Source of the DNA: Oscillospiraceae bacterium
Lineage (GTDB): Bacteria > Bacillota > Clostridia > Oscillospirales > Acutalibacteraceae
NCBI GenBank assembly: GCA_015065695.1
Contig: SVPT01000011.1
Span: forward strand, 1-38,710
Reading direction: 5' to 3'
Length of the DNA: 38,710 nucleotides
In this document: in pieces, positions 24,495 through 33,400 of the stretch
Numbering within the stretch: position 1 is the stretch's first letter
Layout: each line of letters begins with the position of its first letter
Program-made: the position numbers and the translations under genes
Notes under the pieces: model-generated
What the model saw: the letters and a program-made list of their open reading frames with translations, nothing else
What the model was told of the DNA's origin: nothing
The model's database searches: none

Positions 24495-24549
24495 TTTCAG
24501 GACAGAAAATGTTCTGGATCATCGTCTATTATAAGGAGGACACACCAAA

Positions 24550-25752
24550 ATGGCGAAACAGAAATTCGAACGCAGCAAGCCCCATGTAAATATCGGCACC
24601 ATCGGTCACGTTGACCATGGTAAGACCACCCTCACCGCAGCTATCACCAAGGTTCTGAACCTTGCCGGTACTTCCGAGTTCGTTGATTATGCCAACATCG
24701 ATAAGGCTCCCGAGGAGCGCGAGCGCGGCATCACCATCAACACCGCTCACGTTGAGTATCAGACCGCTACCCGTCACTATGCTCACGTTGACTGCCCGGG
24801 TCACGCCGACTACATCAAGAACATGATCACCGGTGCTGCTCAGATGGACGGCGCTATCCTCGTCGTTTCTTCTGCTGACGGTCCTATGCCCCAGACCCGT
24901 GAGCACATCCTGCTCGCCCGTCAGGTTGGCGTTCCCTACATCGTTGTTTTCATGAACAAGGTTGACCAGGTCAACGACGACGAGCTCCTCGAGCTGGTTG
25001 AGATGGAAATCCGTGAACTCCTCAACGAGTACGAGTTCCCCGGCGACGACACCCCCATCATCCGTGGTTCCGGTCTCCAGGTTCTGGAGTGCGGCTCCAA
25101 CGACCCCAACGAGCCCGCTTACAAGTGCATCCATGAGCTGATGGCTGCTGTTGACGATTACATTCCTACTCCTGAGCGTAAGTCTGACCTTCCCTTCATC
25201 ATGCCCGTTGAGGACGTTTTCACCATCACCGGTCGTGGCACCGTTGCTACTGGTAGAGTTGAGCGCGGTCAGCTGAAGCTGGGCGAAGAAGTTGAAATCG
25301 TTGGTCTGCAGGACGAGAAGAGAAAGACCGTTGTTACCGGTATCGAAATGTTCCGCAAGCTCCTCGACTACGCTGAGGCAGGCGACAACATCGGTGCTCT
25401 GCTCCGTGGTGTTCAGAGAACTGACATCGAGCGCGGTCAGGTTCTGGCTAAGCCCGGTTCCATCAATCCCCACACCATGTTCCATGGTCAGGTTTACGTT
25501 CTGACCAAGGACGAAGGTGGCCGTCATACCCCCTTCTTCAACAACTATCGTCCCCAGTTCTACTTCAGAACTACTGACGTTACCGGCGTTGTTAAGCTCC
25601 CCGAGGGCACCGAGATGTGCATGCCCGGCGACCATGTAGAAATGGACGTTGAGCTCATCACCCCCATCGCTATCGAAGTCGGTCTCCGCTTCGCTATCCG
25701 TGAAGGCGGCCGTACCGTCGGTTCCGGTGTTGTTACCGGCATCAACGAGTAA
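24550..25752 (+). CDS. tuf: Elongation factor Tu
   Basis: [36 protein letters not shown]...[59 protein letters not shown]. Confidence 0.99.
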   Translation: MAKQKFERSKPHVNIGTIGHVDHGKTTLTAAITKVLNLAGTSEFVDYANIDKAPEERERGITINTAHVEYQTATRHYAHVDCPGHADYIKNMITGAAQMDGAILVVSSADGPMPQTREHILLARQVGVPYIVVFMNKVDQVNDDELLELVEMEIRELLNEYEFPGDDTPIIRGSGLQVLECGSNDPNEPAYKCIHELMAAVDDYIPTPERKSDLPFIMPVEDVFTITGRGTVATGRVERGQLKLGEEVEIVGLQDEKRKTVVTGIEMFRKLLDYAEAGDNIGALLRGVQRTDIERGQVLAKPGSINPHTMFHGQVYVLTKDEGGRHTPFFNNYRPQFYFRTTDVTGVVKLPEGTEMCMPGDHVEMDVELITPIAIEVGLRFAIREGGRTVGSGVVTGINE

Positions 25753-25791
25753 TTAACCGCTTCGGCTAAATTACCCCAAAGCACAATTTGC

Positions 25792-25828
25792 AGACACGGC
25801 AGACTCACCACCTGCCGTGTCTTTTTTT
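25792..25828 (+). terminator. Intrinsic terminator after tuf
   Basis: AGACACGGCAG-ACTCACCAC-CTGCCGTGTCT followed by TTTTTT. Confidence 0.9.
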
Positions 25829-25883
25829 GTTCTTTTCTCCGGTGCGATGCGGGAAGAGAATATTGTTATGGATAAATACCATA

Positions 25884-25912
25884 TTGACACTACCCTGACG
25901 AAGAGTTATTAT
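25884..25912 (+). promoter_or_regulatory. Predicted promoter of the GGDEF tandem
   Basis: TTGACA - 17 nt - TATTAT. Confidence 0.65.
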
Positions 25913-25951
25913 TGATATGTATATACTTTTCCGCAAAAGGGGGGCATTGTT

Positions 25952-27124
25952 TTGTCCTTTGTTACACAGCTAAGCATTGGCTGGTTCCCGATAATAATTG
26001 TACTGATAATATATTTTGACAACCACCGGGTACAGAGGTTTTCTTCTGCGGACCAGATATTTGACTGGCTGCTGCTAAGCACCATTGCTCTGTCGGTGTC
26101 ATCGATTTTTTCATGGTTTCCCGAGGGTTATACTTCCCCCAACTCACGCTCGGCACTATGGCTGCTTAACATTATCTACCTGTCATTCTCCTGTCTTGTG
26201 CTGTATCTGTGGATGCTGTACAACAGCGTACAATTGCAGGCCAACCAATCTATCCTGAAACGTCCGCTGCTTCTGTCACTGCTTTCTGTACCGGCAGCAG
26301 CGGTGATTCTGCTTGCGGTAACCGCACCGCTTACCCGCCTGCTTTTCTTTATTGACAGGGGCAACCACTATCAGCGTGGCATTCTTTACCTTGTTCCTTA
26401 TATTGTGGACCTTTTCTACATAATCGCAGCAAGCGGGATTGCGCTGAATCAGTTCTTCAAGGCGAACACTGAGGAGCAGCGGCGCAACAGCCTTGTGCTT
26501 GCCACCTTTGCCCCTCTGCCCATACTCGGCATTATTCTGCAGTCGCTTATTGAGGGGCTGTGGCTTGCCATTCCTTTTTCCGTCCTTTCTATCCTCATCG
26601 TTTACATCGTTATCCAGAATCAGCGCATTACCATTGACGCGCTGACCGGTCTGAATAACCGACGTGAATTCTTCCGATATACAAACGAGCAGATGAAGAT
26701 GGGTGCTTCCATTTGCCTTATCATTGCGGACATTAACCATTTCCGCGAAGTCAACAGCACATACGGACGCACCGTTGGCGACGAGGCTCTGCGCCGCTGT
26801 GCTGATGTCTTCCGTGAGACATTTCCGCAGACCAAGACATTCCTCGCCCGTTACGGCGGTGACGAGTTTGCCTTGATCGCTCCATGCGACGACGATACTC
26901 AGGCAAAGCACATCGTTGACCGAATTAACAATGCATTTGAGCAAAGCTCCACCCGCGGCTCATATCCATATGAGCTTTCGGTCAGCATTGGATATGCGCT
27001 TTACGACAAGCGATACAGCGGCGACATTGATTCTCTCATTGACAAGGCTGACAGGCAACTCCGCCGCTCCAGAAGCATACAAGGCATCGGCTCCAACACT
27101 ACCGGACAGGGGGGAGCAAAATGA
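25952..27124 (+). CDS. Membrane GGDEF-domain protein (putative diguanylate cyclase, intact GGDEF)
   Basis: N-terminal multi-helix region, then DALTGLNNRREFFRY...LIIADINHFREVNSTYGRTVGDEALRRCADVFRE...ARYGGDEFALIAP. TTG start. Confidence 0.92.
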   Translation: MSFVTQLSIGWFPIIIVLIIYFDNHRVQRFSSADQIFDWLLLSTIALSVSSIFSWFPEGYTSPNSRSALWLLNIIYLSFSCLVLYLWMLYNSVQLQANQSILKRPLLLSLLSVPAAAVILLAVTAPLTRLLFFIDRGNHYQRGILYLVPYIVDLFYIIAASGIALNQFFKANTEEQRRNSLVLATFAPLPILGIILQSLIEGLWLAIPFSVLSILIVYIVIQNQRITIDALTGLNNRREFFRYTNEQMKMGASICLIIADINHFREVNSTYGRTVGDEALRRCADVFRETFPQTKTFLARYGGDEFALIAPCDDDTQAKHIVDRINNAFEQSSTRGSYPYELSVSIGYALYDKRYSGDIDSLIDKADRQLRRSRSIQGIGSNTTGQGGAK

Positions 27125-28275
27125 CAGGAAGAGAATATTTCCAGATCAGCCTTATTCCTATACTGGCTTTGATAGTTCTTCTGGTGGATTCCTTCAAGCA
27201 GCTCAGTGCCCGCCACAAGGGCATACTGCAGTTTATCATGGTCAACATCATTACTCTGCTGCTCACAGAATCTGCCGCATGGATGCTCAACGGACTTCCC
27301 ATGCCATGGGTCAGGCTTACGCTGTGGGTAATCAATCTTGCCTATTTTATCCTCTGCGGCACTGTTGCCTATATGTGGCTGGTATATGTGTGCGCTGTTC
27401 AGTTTGCCGACTGGCACAATTTCGATATACGAAAAAGCTGCAGCATTGCGGCTATCCCGCTGGTGCTTTATCTGGTGCTTGTTGTCAGCACCCTCTTTAA
27501 CGGCTCGGTTTTCTCTATTGACGAAAACAACCTTTATCACCGCGGTCCGTACATCTTTGTACAGCAGGCAATGTGCATCGGTTATCTTCTGGCAGCCTCC
27601 ACGCTGTCACTGGTAACGCGCAGCAAGGAGGATATGCGTGACAAACGCAGCTTTTGTCTGGTTACGGCACTTTTCCCTGTATTGCCCTTTATTGGCGCTG
27701 TGCTGCAGATACTTCTCTTTGGCACGGCACTGCTCTGGCCCTGTGCGGCTGCATCTGTCGTTATGCTGTATATCCAGCTCCAGCGTATGCAGATATCCCT
27801 TGACTACACTACCGGTCTGAACAACCGTCTGTGCCTGGACAACTATCTGCAAGGGCTGTGCAGACGGCGCATTGAGCCATGGCATCTGATACTTATTGAC
27901 ATCAACGGATTCAAGAATATCAACGCCACCTACGGTCACCTGACAGGTGACGAGGTACTGCGCACTGTAGCTGAGCTTCTGCGTGAACACTTTGGCCACA
28001 GCGAAGCCTTTATTGCGCGGTACAGCGGCGATGACTTTGCCGTAGTGCTGCACGACACCGACAGCTACGAGGTTATCCTCAGTCTTTGTGAATCGCTCAA
28101 GACCATTATCAAGGAAGAGGGCATACGCCGCAATCTGCCCTATCCCCTATCCATAAGCGTCGGTACCTCACGATATGTCGGACGTCAGCTTGCCCTTGAC
28201 CACATCATTGACCTTGCCAAGCACCGTATGCAGGAGGACAAGAAGAAGCAGGTGACGGAGAGTACGGCGCAATAA
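27121..28275 (+). CDS. Membrane GGDEF-domain protein with degenerate SGDDF motif
   Basis: TTGLNNRLCLDNYLQ...LILIDINGFKNINATYGHLTGDEVLRTVAELL...ARYSGDDFAVVLHDTDS; overlaps the upstream gene by 4 bp. Confidence 0.9.
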   Translation: MTGREYFQISLIPILALIVLLVDSFKQLSARHKGILQFIMVNIITLLLTESAAWMLNGLPMPWVRLTLWVINLAYFILCGTVAYMWLVYVCAVQFADWHNFDIRKSCSIAAIPLVLYLVLVVSTLFNGSVFSIDENNLYHRGPYIFVQQAMCIGYLLAASTLSLVTRSKEDMRDKRSFCLVTALFPVLPFIGAVLQILLFGTALLWPCAAASVVMLYIQLQRMQISLDYTTGLNNRLCLDNYLQGLCRRRIEPWHLILIDINGFKNINATYGHLTGDEVLRTVAELLREHFGHSEAFIARYSGDDFAVVLHDTDSYEVILSLCESLKTIIKEEGIRRNLPYPLSISVGTSRYVGRQLALDHIIDLAKHRMQEDKKKQVTESTAQ

Positions 28276-28336
28276 ATGCCGCTTACGGGTTTCCGCATTA
28301 ATGGTAAAATAAACCACACTGTTAGAGGTACGCTTT

Positions 28337-28633
28337 ATGAAAGATAAGAGAAAAGTCATTGCGATTATTGCGTTCTCAGTTGTACTTATTGCCTCAGTCA
28401 TCGGTTACTTCCTGCTGCCGGAAACGCTTGTGGTGCAGGTTGCAGCCGATGGTTCCGCAGGCAACACCATGCCCAAGCTGCCTGCTCTGCTAATTGCCCC
28501 TGCGCTATGCGCTATTGGCTCGTTTCTCTATGTCAACGACATCACCAACGACACCGGTCTTTGGAACAACCGGGCGATAATCATTATCGTTTCATTGATT
28601 GTTTCTGCCGCAACCTATATTTTCAATCTTTAA
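28337..28633 (+). CDS. Small membrane protein (possibly DUF1648-like)
   Basis: 98 aa with three hydrophobic segments; LPETLVVQVAADGSAGNTMPKLPALLIAPA resembles DUF1648/SdpI N-termini. Confidence 0.6.
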   Translation: MKDKRKVIAIIAFSVVLIASVIGYFLLPETLVVQVAADGSAGNTMPKLPALLIAPALCAIGSFLYVNDITNDTGLWNNRAIIIIVSLIVSAATYIFNL

Positions 28634-28654
28634 TGATATGCGAGGTATACTAAT

Positions 28655-29113
28655 ATGAAAACAATAGCCAGCTTTATGGTGGACCACACCAAGCTTGAGC
28701 CCGGTCTTTACCTTTCCCGCGTTGACGGCGATGTAAACACCTACGACCTGCGCTTTATCAAGCCCAACACCCCGCCCTTTATGGACACCGCTGCCATGCA
28801 CACCATTGAGCATCTTTTTGCCACCCTTGCCCGCAACAGCGAATACGGCAGCAACATCATCTACTTTGGTCCTATGGGCTGCCGTACCGGCTTCTATCTG
28901 CTCACGCGGGGAATGTCTCACCGCAATGTTATTGAGCTGGTCATCGACACTGTGCGCAGGATAGCTGCATGGGACGCGCCTATCCCCGGCACAACCGCCC
29001 CCGAATGCGGCAACTATCTGGAGCATGACCTGCCGGCCGCCAGAATATTGGCAGAGTCTTACGCAAAATGTATCGTTTATTGGACAGCAGATATGCTGGA
29101 GTATATTAAATAA
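28655..29113 (+). CDS. luxS: S-ribosylhomocysteine lyase (AI-2 synthesis)
   Basis: MDTAAMHTIEHLFATLARN (HTxEH), YFGPMGCRTGFYLL, APIPGTTAPECGNYLEHDL. Confidence 0.97.
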   Translation: MKTIASFMVDHTKLEPGLYLSRVDGDVNTYDLRFIKPNTPPFMDTAAMHTIEHLFATLARNSEYGSNIIYFGPMGCRTGFYLLTRGMSHRNVIELVIDTVRRIAAWDAPIPGTTAPECGNYLEHDLPAARILAESYAKCIVYWTADMLEYIK

Positions 29114-29189
29114 AAACGTCTTTTGTGCGATTTTTCTGCTCACTGAGCCTTGTGAATATGAGCAAAGTGTCAAATTAGACCGCCCGGAC

Positions 29190-29218
29190 TTGCAATTCTC
29201 TGTGATACACGCTATAAT
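29190..29218 (+). promoter_or_regulatory. Predicted promoter of the M23 peptidase gene
   Basis: TTGCAA - 17 nt - TATAAT. Confidence 0.7.
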
Positions 29219-29222
29219 GGCG

Positions 29223-29254
29223 GTGTAGCCAAGGGGTAACCTTATGGCTGCACT
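29223..29254 (+). other. Leader hairpin with tRNA 5'-half-like sequence
   Basis: GTGTAGCCAAGG-GGTAA-CCTTATGGCTGCAC (one bulge, one G-U); GGCGGTGTAGCCAAGGGGTAA (29219-29239) resembles acceptor plus D-arm of Firmicutes tRNA-Cys/Gln. Confidence 0.35.
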
Positions 29255-29283
29255 GCTATTATTTTTCTCAAGGAGGTTTACGG

Positions 29284-31059
29284 ATGAGTATTCTGCCGGG
29301 CAGCATTGCGGCCGCTGCCGAATCAGCAATCAACCGCAATACCGGTTCCGAACCCAGTTCCGTTCTCAAACCCTTTATCTGGCTGTACCGCAACCTTTGC
29401 TGGTACGGAATGCAGATTGAGCGTTACGCTCGCCGCTTTGTCCGCCGAACAAAGCATTTCTTTGCTCCGACTGTCGCTGCGGCTGCGACCGCTTATCAGG
29501 AGCATCTGCTCCGCCCTGCCAACACTGTATGCAGCGCATTCCGCCAGATTGGTGCTGACTCAAAGATGGCTTTGCGCGAAATAAAGTCCGCACACACACG
29601 GGGCGGTATACGTTCCGCTGCCGCACAGACCGCCCACTCCCTTGCCGCAGGCGCGGTGAAGCACAAGAGATTTGCCACCACCTTCATCAACTACGCCCTT
29701 CCCATTGTCTGCATACTCCTCATGATTTCCGTGGCAACCTCCCTCTACACCCGCAGCTATGTTCTCGCGGTGGAATGTGACGGCAAGCTGGTCGGTTATG
29801 TGGACGATGAGTCCACCTATACCGAGGCAACTGAGCTGGTCAGTGAGCGTGTTATCACCTCCAGCGAGCAGTTCCGCAACGCCCTTACCCCCACCTATTC
29901 CATTGTGCCGATGGGCGCAAAGACACCACACACTGCCAGTGAGATATGCAACAACATACTTATCTCCAACGACGGAGTTGAGGACGCCTACGGCTTCTAT
30001 GTTGACGGCGACCTGATTGGCGCAGTGCGCAGCGAAGGCGACCTTATCTTCATCACCCAGCAGTTCCTTGAGCAGTACCGCCGCGGCTACGACAATGAGA
30101 CCGTCGGCTTTGTTGAGGACACCAAGGTGGTAAAGGGTCTGTATTCCACCGACGTTATCCTTTCCTCACAGGAGATGAAGGACATCATCTCCTCCAGCCG
30201 CATGGAGACCGAACGCGCCACCATACGCAGCGGCGACACCACCGCTAAGATTGCCGAGCGTTACGGCATGACTCCCGAGCGTTTCTTTGAGCTGAACAAC
30301 GTCACCGACGAACAGCTTATTGCCGGCGAGAGTGTAATCATCGAGCGCGAACAGCCCATCCTGCGGGTCAAGAGCGTCATCACCACCACCTATGAGGCAC
30401 CTATCGCCTATTCCACCGTCACCAAGAAGGATGCAAGCAAGTACACCACCTACAAGGAACTGGAGGTCAAGGGTGTAAACGGCATCAAGCTGATGGAAAA
30501 GAAGGTCACTTACATTGGCGGCGAGCAGTACGGCGACCCCGAATACACACAGATAAAGGTTATCAAGGAGCCTGTTGACGAGGTTTACATCGTCGGCACA
30601 AAGGCCACCACCACCACCAAGTACCACAGCGGCGGCGGCTCTTACACCCACACTGCGCCCGCGGGCAACGCTACCGGCACAGGCCGCTTCACATGGCCGC
30701 TTCCCGGCGTCAACACCGTTTCCTCCAAGTACGGAATGCGCTGGGGACGTCTGCACTCCGGTATAGACATCTCCTGCGGCGGTGTTTACGGACGCACCAT
30801 CGTTGCCGCCGACTCCGGCACTGTAACCATGGTCAAGAACTCCCCCTCCGGCTACGGTCTGCACCTGACTATCTCCCACGGCAACGGCTACTCCACCCTT
30901 TATGCCCACTGCAGCTCCATTTCCGTATCTGCAGGACAGAAGGTTTCCAAGGGTCAGGCTATTGCCAAGGTAGGCAACAGCGGTCGTTCCACCGGCCCCC
31001 ACCTCCACTTCGAGATTCGCGTCAACGGAAGCGCGAAGAACCCCATGAACTGGTATTAA
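29284..31059 (+). CDS. Membrane-anchored M23 peptidase with LysM and G5 domains
   Basis: TM segment ALPIVCILLMISVATSLY; LysM ATIRSGDTTAKIAERYGMTPERFFELNN; G5-like KYTTYKELEVKGVNGIKLMEKKVTYIGGEQ; M23 GRLHSGIDISCGG...LYAHCSS...GPHLHFEIRVNG. Confidence 0.95.
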   Translation: MSILPGSIAAAAESAINRNTGSEPSSVLKPFIWLYRNLCWYGMQIERYARRFVRRTKHFFAPTVAAAATAYQEHLLRPANTVCSAFRQIGADSKMALREIKSAHTRGGIRSAAAQTAHSLAAGAVKHKRFATTFINYALPIVCILLMISVATSLYTRSYVLAVECDGKLVGYVDDESTYTEATELVSERVITSSEQFRNALTPTYSIVPMGAKTPHTASEICNNILISNDGVEDAYGFYVDGDLIGAVRSEGDLIFITQQFLEQYRRGYDNETVGFVEDTKVVKGLYSTDVILSSQEMKDIISSSRMETERATIRSGDTTAKIAERYGMTPERFFELNNVTDEQLIAGESVIIEREQPILRVKSVITTTYEAPIAYSTVTKKDASKYTTYKELEVKGVNGIKLMEKKVTYIGGEQYGDPEYTQIKVIKEPVDEVYIVGTKATTTTKYHSGGGSYTHTAPAGNATGTGRFTWPLPGVNTVSSKYGMRWGRLHSGIDISCGGVYGRTIVAADSGTVTMVKNSPSGYGLHLTISHGNGYSTLYAHCSSISVSAGQKVSKGQAIAKVGNSGRSTGPHLHFEIRVNGSAKNPMNWY

Positions 31060-31070
31060 GTTGATTTATG

Positions 31071-31120
31071 CGCCCCGGTACTGTACCTGCTGTTCAGGTT
31101 CTGTACCGGGGCGTATGTTT
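31071..31120 (+). terminator. Intrinsic terminator after the M23 peptidase
   Basis: CGCCCCGGTAC ... GTACCGGGGCG TATGTTTTT, with inner ACCTG/CAGGT stem. Confidence 0.8.
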
Positions 31121-31334
31121 TTGCGCAATACCTATTTACTTTCGTGCGCTGTAGTGCTAAAATAACTATGTATGTGCTGTGGCATTGCGGCGGCAGCACT
31201 GTATATCAGGGAGAAATCAACTCGGCTTTTCCCGTAGACGGTTACCGCTGATGACCTGTCGGTTTATGAAATATATACACAAGGAGAAATAATGAGGACC
31301 GTCTTTCCGATGGCTTTTATTATGCGTGAACGCT

Positions 31335-31664
31335 ATGGAAAACAAACTGAAGGATAACAATATCGATTTCCTTTTTTCCTCCATACTGAAGCTGGAGACT
31401 CTTGAGGAGTGCTACAAGTTCTTTGGCGATATTTGCACCGTTCCTGAGATACGCACATTTGCACAGCGCGTTGTCGTTGCGCATATGCTCAACGATGGCT
31501 GGGTATACAGCGACATTGTTGCTCGTACTGGCGCTTCCACCGCCACCATCAGCCGTGTACGCCGCTCCCTGCTGGACGGCAGAGGCGGCTATGATGTGGT
31601 TTTTGAACGTATGTCCGACGAAGAACGCAGTCTGCTTCCCACCAAGACTGAGGACAAAGAATGA
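31335..31664 (+). CDS. YerC/YecD-family TrpR-like regulator
   Basis: MENKLKDNNIDFLFSSILKLETLEECYKFFGDICTVPEIRTFAQRVVVAHMLNDGWVYSDIVARTGASTATISRVRRSL; the track uses GTG at 31326. Confidence 0.9.
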   Translation: MENKLKDNNIDFLFSSILKLETLEECYKFFGDICTVPEIRTFAQRVVVAHMLNDGWVYSDIVARTGASTATISRVRRSLLDGRGGYDVVFERMSDEERSLLPTKTEDKE

Positions 31665-32404
31665 GTTACGGCTGTTTTGCGGAATACTACGACCGTCTTA
31701 CCGGCAACGTGGACTATGCTGCCGTTGCCGAACGCATAGACACGCTGCTTAAGCAGCATAAGCCGGACTGCTCTCTGGTCGTTGACCTTGCCTGCGGCAC
31801 GGGCACGCTGACAGGGCTGCTGGCAGAGCGTGGCTACGACATGATTGCTATTGACGGCTCGCCCGATATGCTCTCCGTTGCTTCGCAGAAGTCTGCGCCC
31901 GGAGCGATATACCTCTGCCAGACGATGCAGCGGCTTGACCTTTACGGCACAGTTGACGGCGTGGTATGCACACTGGACAGTGTCAACCACGTTACCGACA
32001 GCGCTGTACTCGGCAAGGCATTTCAGCGGGTTTCCCTCTTTCTGGAGCCTGACGGGGTATTCATCTTTGATGCCAACACCCCCTACAAGCACCGCTGTGT
32101 GCTTGCTGACAACGCATTTGTGTATGACCTTGACGACCTGCTGTGCGTATGGCAGAATGAGACAGAGAACGGGCTTACCCGCATCAGTCTGGATTTCTTC
32201 CAGCGCAAGGAGGACAATCTCTACAGCCGAAGCAGCGAGAGCTTCAGCGAGCGTGCCTATGACGACAGCGAGCTGACCGCACTGGTGGAGGCGGCAGGTA
32301 TGCAGGTGGTCGCACGCTATGACGACTACACCGCCGTTGAGCCGAATAGCGACAGTCAGCGGATTGTGTATGTATGCAGGAAGAGCGGCGCGCAGGCAAC
32401 CTGA
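31661..32404 (+). CDS. Class I SAM-dependent methyltransferase
   Basis: MSYGCFAEYYDRLTGNVDYAAVAERIDTLL...VVDLACGTGTLTGLLAERGYDMIAIDGSPDMLSVA; overlaps the upstream gene by 4 bp. Confidence 0.92.
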   Translation: MSYGCFAEYYDRLTGNVDYAAVAERIDTLLKQHKPDCSLVVDLACGTGTLTGLLAERGYDMIAIDGSPDMLSVASQKSAPGAIYLCQTMQRLDLYGTVDGVVCTLDSVNHVTDSAVLGKAFQRVSLFLEPDGVFIFDANTPYKHRCVLADNAFVYDLDDLLCVWQNETENGLTRISLDFFQRKEDNLYSRSSESFSERAYDDSELTALVEAAGMQVVARYDDYTAVEPNSDSQRIVYVCRKSGAQAT

Positions 32405-32486
32405 CAGGTCAGATTCCGTGTGCTGTATGCCCCTGATTTTGCGGGGCTCGCGTTTATGAATATTTATTGTATTGCGGTGCGGTATA

Positions 32487-32515
32487 TTGAATTGCATCGC
32501 ACGATTGGATATAAT
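32487..32515 (+). promoter_or_regulatory. Predicted promoter of the AAC(3)-like gene
   Basis: TTGAAT - 17 nt - TATAAT. Confidence 0.6.
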
Positions 32516-32569
32516 TATCTTGCATGATGCGAGTGGATTTTCACTTGTGTAAATAACGGAGGTGAGGCA

Positions 32570-33355
32570 TTGTTGTATACTAAAGATGAGCTGAAAAAGC
32601 AGCTTGAAGCTATGAATATCCCCCACGATGCGACACTGCTTATTCACTCCTCCATGAAAGCGGTCGGTGAGATTGAGGGCGGCGCGGAAACGCTACTTGA
32701 CTGCCTTTGCGAACACCTTTCCGACGGTCTGCTTGTTATGCCCACCCACACCTGGGACACCATTGACGACCAGCACAACGTCTTTAATCCGGCAACCGAG
32801 CCTTCATGCGTCGGCATACTGGGTATGCTGTTGCTGAAGCGCGAGGGGGCTGTGCGCTCCCTGCACCCCACCCACTCCGTGGCGGCGTGGGGCAAGGACG
32901 CGGCTGCCTTTGTCGCAGGCGAGCATTTCTGCGAAACTCCCTGCGCCCGCAACGGCTGCATGGGCAAGCTGCTGGACAGGCATGGGCTGATTATGTTTCT
33001 GGGCTGTCCTCTTACAAAAAACACCTTTCTCCACGGCGTTGAGGAATGGTGCGGTATTGAAAACCGCTTAGGCGAGCCGAAGGTACGCTTTATCGTGATG
33101 CCCAACGGCGAGCAGTTTATGGGAACAATGCGCGGGCACTGCGCACCTGTGCCTGATGTGTCGCAGAACTACGGCAAGATGGAGCAGCCTTTCCTGCAGC
33201 TTGGCGCGGCAGAGGAATACAGACTGGGCGATGCGCGATGCGTCCTGTGCAAATGCGAGGACATGGTGCGCATTACCTCTGAGCTGCTTATCATCTGCCC
33301 TGACCTGTTCCTCGACAACGAGCCGGTCTCCTCTGAGCTGCTGGGTAGGCTCTGA
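32570..33355 (+). CDS. AAC(3)-family N-acetyltransferase (antibiotic_NAT fold)
   Basis: LLIHSSMKAVGEIEGGAETLLDCLCEHLSDGLLVMPTHTWDT...REGAVRSLHPTHSVAAWGKDAAAFVAGE...; TTG start after GGAGGTGAG. Confidence 0.9.
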   Translation: MLYTKDELKKQLEAMNIPHDATLLIHSSMKAVGEIEGGAETLLDCLCEHLSDGLLVMPTHTWDTIDDQHNVFNPATEPSCVGILGMLLLKREGAVRSLHPTHSVAAWGKDAAAFVAGEHFCETPCARNGCMGKLLDRHGLIMFLGCPLTKNTFLHGVEEWCGIENRLGEPKVRFIVMPNGEQFMGTMRGHCAPVPDVSQNYGKMEQPFLQLGAAEEYRLGDARCVLCKCEDMVRITSELLIICPDLFLDNEPVSSELLGRL

Positions 33356-33400
33356 TGAAAGGCTTAAAGCGGAAAACATTACCCGAGCGGAGGAGTACAA

